Origin: Onchocerca lupi
Lineage: Eukaryota; Nematoda; Chromadorea; Rhabditida; Onchocercidae
Length of the DNA: 64,000 nucleotides
Assembly: GCA_028564675.1 (NCBI GenBank)
Contig: JAOVVO010000015.1
Location: 62,001 to 126,000 of the forward strand
Direction: 5' to 3'
The position numbers were made by a program, and so were the translations under genes. Positions 1 to 12,600 of the stretch are shown in pieces. The first letter of the stretch is position 1. Every line of letters begins with the position of its first letter. The notes below the pieces were generated by a model. That model was not told where the DNA came from. It saw only the letters and a list, made by a program, of their open reading frames with translations, and ran no database searches.

Positions 1-189
1 TTCAAAAAAATCAAGAAATCATATCTTCTGCTATTGCATCAATGATAACAAATGTAGAAGTTATATAACACAATTCGAAAGGCATAATTCCCTAACATTC
101 CTTTCCGTAGTTTTCCTAGATTATGGGTTTTTTAAGCTTTTATTTCTATCTATAGTATAAATCGATTTATTTCATTGCGTAAATCTCAG

Positions 190-3100
190 TATCAATTCAT
201 TAATAGCGTCTGTGATGAATTCTCCATCACTGGAAGATTCAAACCACACTCTGAAAGAACCGAAGTCAGTTGATATTAACTCGGTCGACTTAACTGTGTC
301 TTTATCAGCTGTTCCGGATGGTTATTTTCCTGGACTGTTTGATCCAGATGTTAACTTAAATTTTTGGGATGATAAGTGGGTTCATTTTAAACTTTATTTA
401 TACGTTTTGGCAGTAAGCTAGCAAACAATTCAGATGCAGCGTCAGCAAAGAAAAGGAGTTTATTGTAAATAGCAAATAATCTGCAGCAGTCTTTTCTAAT
501 GGATTTCACTTCCTGTAAACTTGTAGAGATACCAGTTTGCAAGTCAGAATTTTCAATCCAAACATGACGTGCTCGGCCAGTGCTCACAACTTACTGGAAG
601 TGTTATTAAAACTCTAGCGGTTTTCGTAATTTCCAAAAATTGTTTTTATACTCTTTCCAGAAAGACTCTCCTCTCTCAAGAAGTTGCTCTTATCGAACCA
701 ATTCTACGTTTTCTGCAACTGTTATGTGAAAATCACAATTTGGTACTGCAGGTTAGTGATCAATAATTGATTTTTCAGAAAATTCTGTGAACTATAACAA
801 TAATTTTTGATTGTTTTAGAACTTTCTACGATATCAAGGCAGTCGCCAGAATCATAATTTGGTTGACGAAACGCTTATGTTTCTTGATGTTATTTGCGGT
901 AGCACCAAAGGTCTTTGTCTTATATACTTTGCAGACTTTTTGATTAAAATTTCTCCCTCTTTATCTGCAACGCGAACAATTTAAATTCTGCATAAAATTA
1001 CTTAAAAATCTATAGGATGCTTGGGTGTATTTGGTGAAATAGGCGAACACAATTCTTCGCTGATTACTCAAACCTTGGTAACGCTGACGGAATTTTGTCA
1101 GGGTCCCTGTAATGAAAATCAGGTAACGACTTTCTAATCTTTATTCATTATTCTGAAATTCGATATATCAAGGAGAAACTAACATTATCACTATCATTAT
1201 AGGGCTTTCACTACTGGCTTCCTTTTGTAAGCACTATTATTCTAAAAAGATGTTTGTAAGCACTACTCTTTTTTTTTTCCAATCAGAATAGAATACACCA
1301 GAAGTGAAGAATACAGTATTTTCCAGAATACAGTTGGCAGTCATGAGTCTGGACTTAATATGATAATATCTTTGGTGTTGAATGAAATCAAACCACTTTG
1401 TTTAACACACATGGATTTGGCATTGGAAATAAAGGCGAGTAACTGCAATTTTCCTTGTAATTTTTTTTTTTCGTTCTTTTATGAACACCATATTTCTGTT
1501 TCAAAACGAGTTAACTTTAAAAAAAGTGAGAGAAAAACTGGCAACGAATTAAATGAAATAGCAATAATTGTTTGGATTTTTTAAAGAGAATGTTTTCGAG
1601 ATTTCGATTAATTTGTTTTAGAACGCGGCATCAAAACTGTTATTGGCTGTCATGGAATCACGTCGTGATGCCGATAATGCAGAACGCATACTCATGAACA
1701 TGGATCATATGGATACTGGAGCGAAACAACTGGTATGATTATGTTTTTTTCTTTCTTTCTTTTTTTTTTTTTTACATTGCTAATCAAAAAAACATCGCTG
1801 TTTTAACTACAATTCTTTCCAATGAAAATTTAAATTAATTAAAAATTAAAGTAAATGAATTAAAGTTAATGCCATGGAAGGAGCGTAATGTAAAAATTGT
1901 AGTTATAAAAAATATAGATGTATTTGCAGGATGTATTTAAATTCACAAAACATTATAATAATTATTTTCTGTCCAGATAATTTTCGTTAAATAAAAGATA
2001 AAATGTAGATAATGAACTGAAGTCCAAAATTTGTGGCAAAAAACCCTCTTTGTATAAGCTCCTTCGTATTCCTCATTTTGCTTTTTAGTATCTCAGGATT
2101 TCATAAGTTCTGGTCTCATTGCTTCAGATTTTTTTATCCTTTAGCTTTATCTGTAAATGCCTCTAAATAAATTGAATAGATTTTAACTCCACTACTTAGA
2201 AACTTCAAATTTTAAGGTCCAAGCAATCAAAGTGGCATATGGAATGTCGGAATTGAATGAACTTACAACGTCAAAAATAACGAAGAATTATGAAGTTCGT
2301 TGCAGCCTTTTTTTTTTTAGCTAAAAAATCGTTAAATTCGTTTTGCATCTGAACTTAATGCACTTCTAATTCTTTACTGAAACTCACATGCCTTTACGTT
2401 AAAAATATAACTCTGTCAGACTGTTCTATTTCAATCATCTTTTTCGTGCAAAGATGTCGGAAAAGGGAAAAAAATGTGTATGAAATAATTAGCCCTTCGA
2501 ATCGGATTTCAAAAAACAAAAATTTTCTAGTATCCGCGTTTCACCGCTAATCTTAATCTTAGGGTTATTGGGAAATTAATTAGTAAAGTAAATAATGATA
2601 AATGTATTAAATGATTTTTAAAATTTTCAGACAGGCTGTTCATTGACAAAAATGAAACCTAGAATAAGTAGACCAGATATTGCTGTTAAGGATGGTTTCG
2701 TTACTTCGAATTCATCTACCAATATAACTCTAGTCAACCCGCAGGAGGTTTTTTTTGTTATTAATGCTTCCCGTATCTTTTTTTTCTTTGCTTCGTAAAG
2801 GTTCCATTTCTTTTTTTTATTGATATTTTTTCGGTAATTTACTACCGGTGTTCCCTCATTTTTTTTTTTTTTTTTTAATTTTATTTCATCAGGTAGGACA
2901 CAATATCTTCATTCTTGCTACACAACTTTCGCGATACAATGAAACACTTCGGGAAGCTTTAGATCCAGAAAATAATAAGGATGAGTTGACTTCAAAAGCT
3001 TTGCGGTACTACAAACAATATACAGCACAAATTGAGGTTTGAAGTTGATAATTCAGTTTGAGTTAGAAAAACAAATGACATATTTTTCACGATTCTAAAT

Positions 3101-6100
3101 TTATTGTTGATATCTCGAAAAAATTTTGAGCGGTACAGTTTTCGAAATGTTGATTGTTTTCGTCAACAATGTAAAATACATAATCACTGCGGATTAGATC
3201 GTATAAATGAATGTTAGATGATCAAAATGGAAGACTTGAGTAAAATTGGAATTTATGCATATGGTAACGGTAGTGCACTTAAATTGTAATAACATTTCGA
3301 AACTGCTATAATCGGTAGAAGAAAAAAAATTTAGTGATTTTTCAAAGTTTCATGATTGGATGATAGAAGTGTGAAATCCATCATCTTATAGTATACTTGA
3401 TATTGCTGAATAATTAGAACTAAAGTTATGGTTTTATTTTCATATTTAAAAGTTTAAAAATGAGAGATGTCTTAGATAGTTCGTAGTGATCGTAAAATGG
3501 AACGAGTAATATTCCCAATCCATGCTATTTGTGAATATCTCACACCAGAATCGAAATTGAACATCTTGCTGGAAACCGAACAGGATGCCCAAGGATCCAA
3601 GGTTTTTTTTTGTACTGTTTATGAATTATTTTATTTTATTCGTTCTTTTGCCTCCAGTGTATTTCAAGTTAGTGCTGTAATTGGTTAATACATATTACAT
3701 AATAAATACCAAATTGAACTATATTGAGTAGTTGTATTAAGAAATGCCTGTATAATTTTCTAGGTAACGGAATTTTTCGCTCAGTGGCCAAAACTTTTCG
3801 AAGAGATGAAGTGGCAAAAAAAACTTCAAGGTAAGTATGGAAAAATTCTCAATGTCCAGTTGGAAGAATACATATTACTTTATATGACTAGTGATTTCAA
3901 AAATTTCAGATCGGAAGTATTTCAGTAATTGTACGAAACGACTGATACTCTGGGCTAGGATATCATTCTTTTTTGCTATTTTGGTCAATGCAGTCATCGC
4001 AATATCTTATCCTTTTTCAGGAAATAGTAGACAAGGTACAGCTTACAACATTCCTATAATCTTTTGAATCGTCTTTTATTATTATTGTAAAGATTTTGAA
4101 TATTGTTTTTTGGGTTCAAAATCGATATTCGAGTTTCTTACAGACATTAAAACTTATTTATCCGTTGGTCCATTTCTTTAATGAATCATTTCTCATTAAA
4201 TCAGTGTCAGGAGGTAGATTTGTCAGAATATGTAGATTTAATCTTATCTCATTTTATCTAAAACCTAGAACACCTTTCATTACCCATTCCTTTTCTAAAT
4301 CCCGCTTAATCAAAGTTGAAAATAAAAGTTCTTGTAAATCCTATTCTGCATGACTCTCTCGGTGTGCTGCTTTGCGTAACTATGTTGAATGAAACATCTC
4401 GCCCATTATCTTTCCTTGTTACACAAAATTTTTCATTTTCAGAAATAATATCTCCGAATAATCCATTCCTATATGTATTTCCTATGGTATCATTATTATT
4501 CTTACGAACTCAATGGAGTGAAAAGTATGCATGAAGTATTTGAACGTGTTAAAGGAGATACTAATGTAATAATATACATCTCGAATTTCCATTGTGTGAA
4601 TCTGCCGAATTTAAAATATTAGTAGTGATGGCCATAAAAGCAGAACTTATTTTTAATTTTATAAATTAAGTGCAACATAATTCAATTCTGAAACAATAAA
4701 TATTTACAGAGCTTCGCTCGGAAGAACCAATGAGGTTTATTGGGCGTTTGCTGGCATCATGTCAAGTTTCACGATTTTATTTATTACAGTAATTGGCGTA
4801 GTGTTGACGCTGAGCGTTGTTGGTTTACTTCAGGTTGGTTGTCACTAAATTGTTTTGGCATAAGAATGGTTTTTAAATTGATTTTTCAGAATTATCTGGT
4901 ATTCGGTATATTGCGCTTTACGAGATGAAACTATATGCAAAATCTTTCATAAGTGCCGTGAAATAGGTTGAAGATTCTCCCACTCATTTTATCCAGATTT
5001 TATAATTTCCACTTTACCAGGGTGGGTAGAAAATTGTGTAATTTAGTTGAACTTGGTCAGAGGATTTAAGTTTTCGAATTACAAGTTTCTTATATTCGAA
5101 ACGAATCATTTAAAACCCTTTCATATCGTAAATTCCATTTAAAGTGGCTTTCTTTATCCCAATGTTCAGTGAAAATAAAATTTTTTTCAAGATGAAACGA
5201 GAAGCAAATTTCAGTTGATTAATAAAAGCGTCCATATAGTAAGCTATATAGGAAATCGAGGTTTAATTGATAAAACATGGCGTGAACGACTTCAAGATAA
5301 GGGTATATGGTACCATCTGGCATATTTGCTAATATGCATTCAAGGCCTCTTTGTACATCCTCTTTTTTACGCTTTACTTGTGAGTTCTTCTTTGGCTTTC
5401 AATTTTCAAATATTTATCCAACCGTCTAAATGATTTCACGTAACTTTTCACGAATCCGTCCTTTTTTTTTCTTTTTTTTTTAGTTCTCAAGTAATGATTC
5501 AATTTCAGTTTTTCTTACCGTTCTTAATTTTGTCAATTAAATTACTTTCCAATGCGGAAATTTTTTAGCTATTTGACATTGTGGCAAGTGAAGAAACTTT
5601 GCGCAATGTAATTCGATCTGTAACGCGAAATTGGCGATCAATTATAATGACTGGTTTATTGGCTGTCATACTTGTTTATCTCTTTTCAATCATTGGATAT
5701 TTATATTTTCAGAAAGGTACCAAAAAAATGATTTCGACGCAGCAGTAGTTAGAGAATGAATACAACTTTCATATTTGTTTTATATGTTTATGAGTATGCT
5801 GTATTTTCAGATTTTCAATTGGAAGTTGATGAACTGGACGACAGTGAAAAAGATAATGTTGTCTCTGAAAATCTTCCATCCATGGAGTGTATCCATTTGC
5901 AATCCTCTATTTTCAGACAGTATATCAACCAGAATATGTGTTCCGAAATGAAGAACTCACGGAGTAATCAACCGGTTGACGACAGTGAGTTTACATTTTG
6001 CAATATGGTTATTTCATTTATTTTTAAATGTAAATAATTACTGCAAATTCTGTGTCTTCTGAACTATCACTATCCATGGAAGCAGTTACAAACTTTTTGC

Positions 6101-7569
6101 TTATCTCTTCACTGATATTTCACTCTCTGAAGCAAGATATTGTTATTAATCTGCTAATAAAATATCACTAGTGCCATTAACATCATTAGAAAAGTCTTTA
6201 TCTGTGTTTTTCATCTTTTATTTTCATTCTTATCCTAGTTCCAGTCTTAAAGATAAGTTTAGTAAAGTTCAAAGTAAGCAACGAAGCAGTACCTTAAATT
6301 AAGAAATTGTATCGATCTTTTCAGAAGGCGAATTAAAAGTTTGGTCATGTCAGACCTTGCGTATGTGTATCCTAACAACGTTAAATTGGGGTCTTCGGAA
6401 CGGAGGTGGTATTGGCGATGTGCTTCGGAATGTGGCACCACATGTATGTTTGATGCATAACTTTTACATTTAAGTTGTTTTACAGGAGAGGAATATAATA
6501 TATATTTGATATAATTACTAGTCGTATGTCACAATAAGAATTTGTGTATGAGGATGACAATCGTATTATTCATGTTTTCAGATACGATAAATGATAATCA
6601 TATTTTTAGTCATATTTTTAACTACAATAATGGTACTAATAATGTCACCAATTACTGAATCTAATGACGACAGTACTTAATGTCAGTTCGTCATAGATTT
6701 CTAGGTTCAGAGTTGGAAGCATAGGATAAGATTTCACAACTGTAACAGTGAAACATCTAATTGAGCCTTGCAGACAACTTATTTTCCTTTTTCATATTTT
6801 CGATAAATCTAGTTAAGTTCATGTTATAAATAGAGTTGTTTGTAGGAATCATTTTAATATATTTATACTCTAGTTGTTTGAAGCTTAAGCTATGCGAGCT
6901 ATTAATAAAGAGCAAAAGAAAAGAAATAATTAAGGTGCACTATTTAAAAAAAGAGCAAGAAGCAAAATGAACGCATGAGGTGTTAAAATTATTTATCCAG
7001 GAGGAATCGTTTTTATCTCGGATCATTTATGATATGACATTCTTCATCGTAATCATTGTTATTGTATTGAATCTGGTATTTGGTGTTATTATCGATACAT
7101 TTGGTGATTTGAGAGCTGAAAGGAATGAAAAAGTTGATCAGTTAAGAAATAATTGTTTCATTTGTGGCCTTGAAAGAGGAAGGTTGGTTTTATCTTTTCA
7201 TGAAATTCGGACATCTTTTCTTGTTTTCTATAATCATTTAATTTTTGGAGGATGGAAAAGAATGAGATAAGAGGCGAATCGGTTATCTAAGCTCAAATAA
7301 CATGATTATTCCTTTATACTTTCAATACAGCTCAAATTAATTCAGGTTTGACAATAAAATTGTAACTTTCGAGAAGCATCGAAAGAATGAGCATAATCTT
7401 TATCATTATCTATATTTTATTGTGTGGTTACAAATAAAGGACGAAACAGAGTTCACCGGTCCCGAAAGCTATGTCGCAAACTGTATTAAGGCAAATTTCT
7501 GCATGGCAATTATTCAAATTTTTTCTCGTTGCAAAATTTTCATATTTTGATTTTTTTATTATCGTAATA

Positions 7570-7612
<43 letters not shown>

Positions 7613-8465
7613 ATATTTAATCATGCTTATGTAACACATATGGAATTCGGAAACATCACATTATTTAGGAACATAAAAGTGACTGGTTTCCTCGAATGCA
7701 AGCAATGTCATTGGCTGAGGATAACCAAGAAGTGGAGCAAACGGATGACATTAATGAGATTCATGATTCACTAGATAAATTATTGGATATTGTGAAAAAA
7801 CAAGGGCGACAACTTGAAGAACTGAAACAGGTGATGGGTATTTCGTGAAACATTCGTAAGAAGTTGAAAATTATAATGTAAATATTGTTACGAATGCGCT
7901 GTTTTAAAATATTTTGGATGCATATTGTGATTTCATCTGAGATCTGTTTCGTAAAATTTACATTCACTGCTTCGTCAAAAAAGTGCGATGATATTGCTTC
8001 ATGAAAAGACAATAATTGGGAATATTTCGAATTTTCTTTTTCAAATTTAAATAGCATAAACAATTTTCTACTGTAGAAGTTATAGAGAGGACATCACCCA
8101 AAAAACTTCCGTGAATTAAAATTCTCGGAATAACAAAATTGAGGTCTACTCTTGAAAGCAACTATGATATTTGTCTTATAACGAGGTTTTATAATTAAGA
8201 GAAGCGAGTACATTATATTGATGACGAGATTTATTTCTTATAGGAAAACAGAGTTTACCTCGTTTTAGTGAGAAGCGTTCGAAGTATTAATTGATTTATT
8301 GGTTTGTGCTGCTTTCTAACCGATCAGAATTCTTATCCTTTTAAATTAATAAATTTATTGATATTTATTCAGACAATTGAAAAATTCGTGCCTTTAAAGC
8401 TTGAAATTGCAGATGATGTACGAGCAGAATGCTTTACAGCTGGTGACGCCACAATTATTCAATAA
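190..8465 (+). CDS. itr-1: Inositol 1,4,5-trisphosphate receptor, C-terminal part (5' end outside window)
   Basis: IP3-gated calcium release channel of the endoplasmic reticulum; only the regulatory-domain end, channel and tail are here. Exons that join in phase: 190-375, 661-751, 820-910, 1016-1122, 1327-1434, 1622-1732, 2217-2294, 2631-2747, 2893-3036, 3476-3601, 3764-3830, 3910-4035, 4443-4524, 4710-4833, 5215-5379, 5569-5716, 5811-5984, 6325-6443, 7001-7182, 7346-7490, 7669-7830, 8373-8465. Diagnostic stretches are PILRFLQLLCENHN (about 700), HESGLNMIISLVLNEI (1340), ESRRDADNAERIL (1650), VGHNIFILATQLSRYN (2893), the pore filter GGGIGDVLR (6400), the pore-lining helix through FGVIIDTFGDLR (7080), the zinc-binding CFICGLERGR plus HRKNEH (7160 and 7380), and DWFPRMQAMSL (7680). 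Hydrophobic segments fall at 3950-4015, 4745-4830, 5310-5379, 5640-5710 and 7015-7090. The stretch 4834-5214 is unresolved: relatives have about 12 more residues there. Two introns start with GC. The stop is at 8463. Confidence 0.95.
7571..7610 (+). repeat. Poly(T) tract of about 40 bases inside an itr-1 intron
   Basis: An almost uninterrupted run of T lies between the GC donor at 7491 and the AG acceptor at 7668. It is far longer than a normal polypyrimidine tract and ends about 58 bases before the acceptor. It could be the inverted poly(A) tail of a retroposed copy, or a simple repeat expansion. No target-site duplication was recognised. Confidence 0.85.
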
Positions 8466-9641
8466 ACGAACTCATATCTATTGAAATTTAAGTGCTTCAA
8501 ATATGTGCAAGTGGTTATATTCCTCCCTCACAACATTTATTTCCTCGCTGTGATATTTTCAAGTTCATCTATTTCTTTCTTTGCAATATTATTTTTATTG
8601 CTTAAATCTCTTTCATGTTTGAATGCGCAGTTCAGTACAAGTTTACTGCAGTAAATTACCGGATATTAAACTTCACGGTGCTTGTCAGCTCCTTATCAAT
8701 TCACGAAAGTTCATAATAAGATCTTTATATATGCCACAAAATCAGTGAACTTTGATCTTGCGGCTCAAATTTACGCCATGAACTACAAGAATTATTAGCT
8801 ACTGCAGGAAGATTGACGATTCGTGTAATCCTCACTTTGTACATATAATTCTTTGTGTTGTGTCGTTATGCCAAATACTGAGGATTGTGCATGGGATGTA
8901 TTTTATAAAAACTTCCTTTCTTTATTTCGTTCTCAAATTATTTCACATCTAAATACTTCTTTCAAGATTCGTTTACTTTGAAGATTATATATGAAATAAA
9001 ATAGAAGGGAATGTCAAGTGCTATTCTAAATAATGTCGTGGACTGCTTAGGTGATCCGGACAGTATCTGTCGCGCACTGCTACGGTTGAACTTTTCACAG
9101 CTGAAATGATCGGATTTTTAGTAAGCCACTGTGTACAATGATGTAAATATACAAATATAATGTGTGAAGAACTTCTTAAAAACGATTTAGTTTTTGGGAA
9201 GAATTGAGAGATGTCTCACGCTGATTACACGGAAACAAGGCATAACGGCGCCGCGTTACAAAGATAATCATGTATTTTTGAAAGACGGTCGTGATATGTA
9301 AATGAATTTTGGGTTTTCCAATTTTTTTTTGTTGGTCTAAGGTCGCGAGTCGTTCCATCGATCTTATGATTATTTACTCTGCATCTTGATGTAGTATGTT
9401 TTTAACAATTACGTCTTTGTTTTCCTTGTAAAATGACATTTCCATTTTTAATTGACTATGGGATGATTAAAATGGTTAAGCATTCCAGGGGTTATCTTTT
9501 GATCGCAAAATAAATTGGAGTCATATTTGCATTCAAGACTATTGATTTGTAAACTGTAACGATTTCGTATCGTTACCGACTTAGAAATTTATTTCCTTTA
9601 TTTTGAATGAAGCCATAATAAAAATTTGCAGTCGGGTAACA
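8466..9641. other. Intergenic region between itr-1 and the arginine-kinase-like gene
   Basis: The interval contains the itr-1 3' UTR. AATAAA overlaps the stop codon (8461-8466), and another at 8995-9000 is a more plausible polyadenylation signal. No convincing coding exon was seen. At 9622-9630 the run aaatttgcag, 11 bases before the next ATG, could be a cis 3' splice site or a spliced-leader acceptor. Confidence 0.5.
9622..9630 (+). promoter_or_regulatory. Possible spliced-leader (trans-splice) acceptor
   Basis: The run aaatttgcag ends 11 bases before the ATG at 9642. Nematode mRNAs often receive a spliced leader at such a site just upstream of the start codon. It could also be the end of an ordinary intron in a 5' UTR. 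Confidence 0.35.
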
Positions 9642-12600
9642 ATGTCGCTGCCAGGGACATTCAAGAAACTTTTTGCTGTGGCTGGCGGGGCGACAGCAGC
9701 TGTTTTATTCGTGAATTATGTAAGTCAATTATTCCATATTAAATTAAGTTCAAATTCTATTAAATTCCATAATTCCAAATAAATTTAAATAAATTTGGAG
9801 CTGTTAAGGATATAAAGATTTTTCACGGAAACTCCATATATCTAAGTAGATTGACCAACAGATTATTTACATTTGTGTCTTAATCGCTTCAGGTTTCCGT
9901 TGTTATTGAAGATCCGTACATTGCTTAATGCATATTCTTTCATGTTGAATTCCGACCTAATATACATGTATTCATGCTAATCTTTATCCATTCTAAATAT
10001 ATTTTTTCAGACTGGGGAACTTTATAAGATGAATTACCAAGTCGATGAAGCAGATGCCTTTGCTATCCGGAAGGTAAATACAGCTTACGCAGAACTTCAG
10101 AAGGTATATTATGACTCGTTATACCTTTTGGAAAGACAACTTACATAAAAAGTATTTATTGGTTTAATTAGCAATACTAACTTCTTTTTGATGAGAAATA
10201 ATAACTTCTAATTTCCAAATTGTATTTTGATTTCAGTACATTATAATCTTTCGGGATCCGATAAGCTTTGTGTTTCCTCTTCTCTTAATTCCTGAGTTGA
10301 TCGTCTAAGTCTGTCTCCTTCTCTTGATCGTCCTTCAAGTTCTTTTGTTTAATTTTGCAATATTAAAGGAAATTCTGCTAACAAAAAACACTGAATCCAG
10401 CGTACAAAGGTTGATTTATGGGAAGAGGTGAAAGATTGATTAGAACTCTAGCACAAAGTTACTTTTAAATAACGGTGCAGTAATGAGTTAAATAAAGTTA
10501 TTGATTTTTATAATTTGCAGCAGTTTCTGAAGTTGAAGACTTTGCAGGATAAGAATTGCAATTCATTGCTGAAGAAAAACCTGACACCTACAATTTTACA
10601 AAAACTGGAAAGTAAAAAGACGAAATTGGGCGCTTCTCTTTATGACATAATTCGTTCTGGTATATTGTTTTTTTCTCACTTTTCAATTCAATTTTGATTA
10701 CGAAATCCACCCATTTTCCTTTTTCATTAAATAATAATAGTTCTTTATGTATATATATATTTTATACCATAAAATGATGAATATCTCATTATTCTTTAGG
10801 TTTGCACAGTCACGACTTGGCGATTGGTGTATATGCAGCGGATCCTGAGTCCTATCACAAATTCGCTGCTCTTTTCGACAGAATTTTAGAGGATTACCAT
10901 GGATTCAAACCAGGAGCCAAGCAACCAGCAGTTGATTTTGGAGAAGAAAAAATCAGCGAATTCCCATCCCTTGATCCTATTGGAAAATATATTAAATCAG
11001 TCAGGTTAGTTTTCTCTCGTGATCTATTCTTGTTTATTTTTGTAGCAACATACTTTATCTTAGAAGTGATTCAAGAAATTAATGGAACCCATTTTCTGCC
11101 TGTGTCTACTTGTGCTACTCATTATTTAACCAAATTAATTCATTAGTCCGGAAAGATTGGACAGTGAATTCATAATCCTTTTACATGAGCTTAAAATCTG
11201 CCTAGTAAAAATATATAATTTCTGAAAAATCTGAAGTTCGTCTGGACCGGAAGTGTAGTACTTTTAAAAAGAGGAATAAAATTTTTTTCAGAATTCGGTG
11301 TGCCCGTTCCATTGCTGGTTATCCATTTAATCCACTTTTGAGTGCAGATGATTACCTGATTCTGGAACGGAAGGTTGGTTCCATTTGTTTTCATTATGTC
11401 CAGAAATAGGCCCATGTTTTTCTATTTTTGGGAGTTTTGTTGCCTCATTGTTCATAGGTTCAAGGTGAAAAATGCTTTACTACAAATCGAGGAGTCTGAA
11501 TTGCGCGGAATCTATTATTCGCTGAGTGAAATGCCGAAGCAAACGCAAGATGAACTTGACAGTAAACAGCTCCTGTTCAATAACAACAATTATTTATTGA
11601 AACATGCAAATGCCTACAATGCCTGGCCGGAGGTTAGTGGTTTTCTTCTTCACTGCTGTTTATTTCTATTCTTTTTGAAATTTGTCATCAGGAAACAGGT
11701 CTTGTCTTTGTTTGTCATTATTGCGAATCAAAGCATTCAGTGAAACATGTATTTGCGATATCACAATTGCAGATCGAATTCGAATATGTTGAAATAGTTT
11801 GATGATGCCATCTCTTGATTTTATTCTAATTTCTGGTTAGGCTTCTAGCAAGTTCTGATCCCGAATTCGTATGCCATGTTTTTTTTTTTTGGTCGTTTGT
11901 TTCAGGGGCGTGGAATTTTCCACAACAGAGACAAATCTTTCGTGGTATGGGTTAATGAGGAAGACCATATTAGCATAATCTCGACTGAAGAAGGAAGTGA
12001 TATTGGGAAAATTCTTGCTCGTTTAATACGAGGTTTGAAGGTGATTTTGTTTTTTTGGAACAGAAAAGAGAAGGAGAAGTTCAAGTTAAAATAACGGAAT
12101 TCACGTTACCACTACTCATTTTTTTATGGAGTTCAAGAATTTGGTTTGAGTCGAAATTATGTAACTGAATTATTTACTAAAATAGCATAGTCCTTAGTAC
12201 ATTATTGTTGATATTGCCAATTTGCTTACATATTTATATAGAAATATTCATGCTTCCAAAAAGTCACAAACCCTCTCTTATGCAAAAGATTAGGAGAGAT
12301 TGATTATATCCATTTCTTGAATTTTCACACATTTACAACTTTAAAAGTTCTCAAGTATAAATATTTCAAGGCACTGGAAAAAAGCCTCAAGTTCGTTCGA
12401 GATAATCGACTGGGCTGGTTAACATCAAATCTCACCAATCTTGGTTCTGCAGTTACCACTTCAGTACAAATACGTTTGCCGAAATTAAGCAAAAAACCGG
12501 ATTTCATGGTAAGAAAATTTCTATCTTTCTTGTATACGAAGTGAATCTTCCTTTCAACTATCATTTCATTTTTATTTTCTGTTGTTTTCTGTTGCAATTA

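Noticed and set aside
387..587. Minus-strand open frame of 66 codons inside an itr-1 intron
   Set aside because: It reads like protein in places but has no domain hallmark, no partner exons and lies wholly between in-phase plus-strand exons. Frames of this length occur often by chance here.
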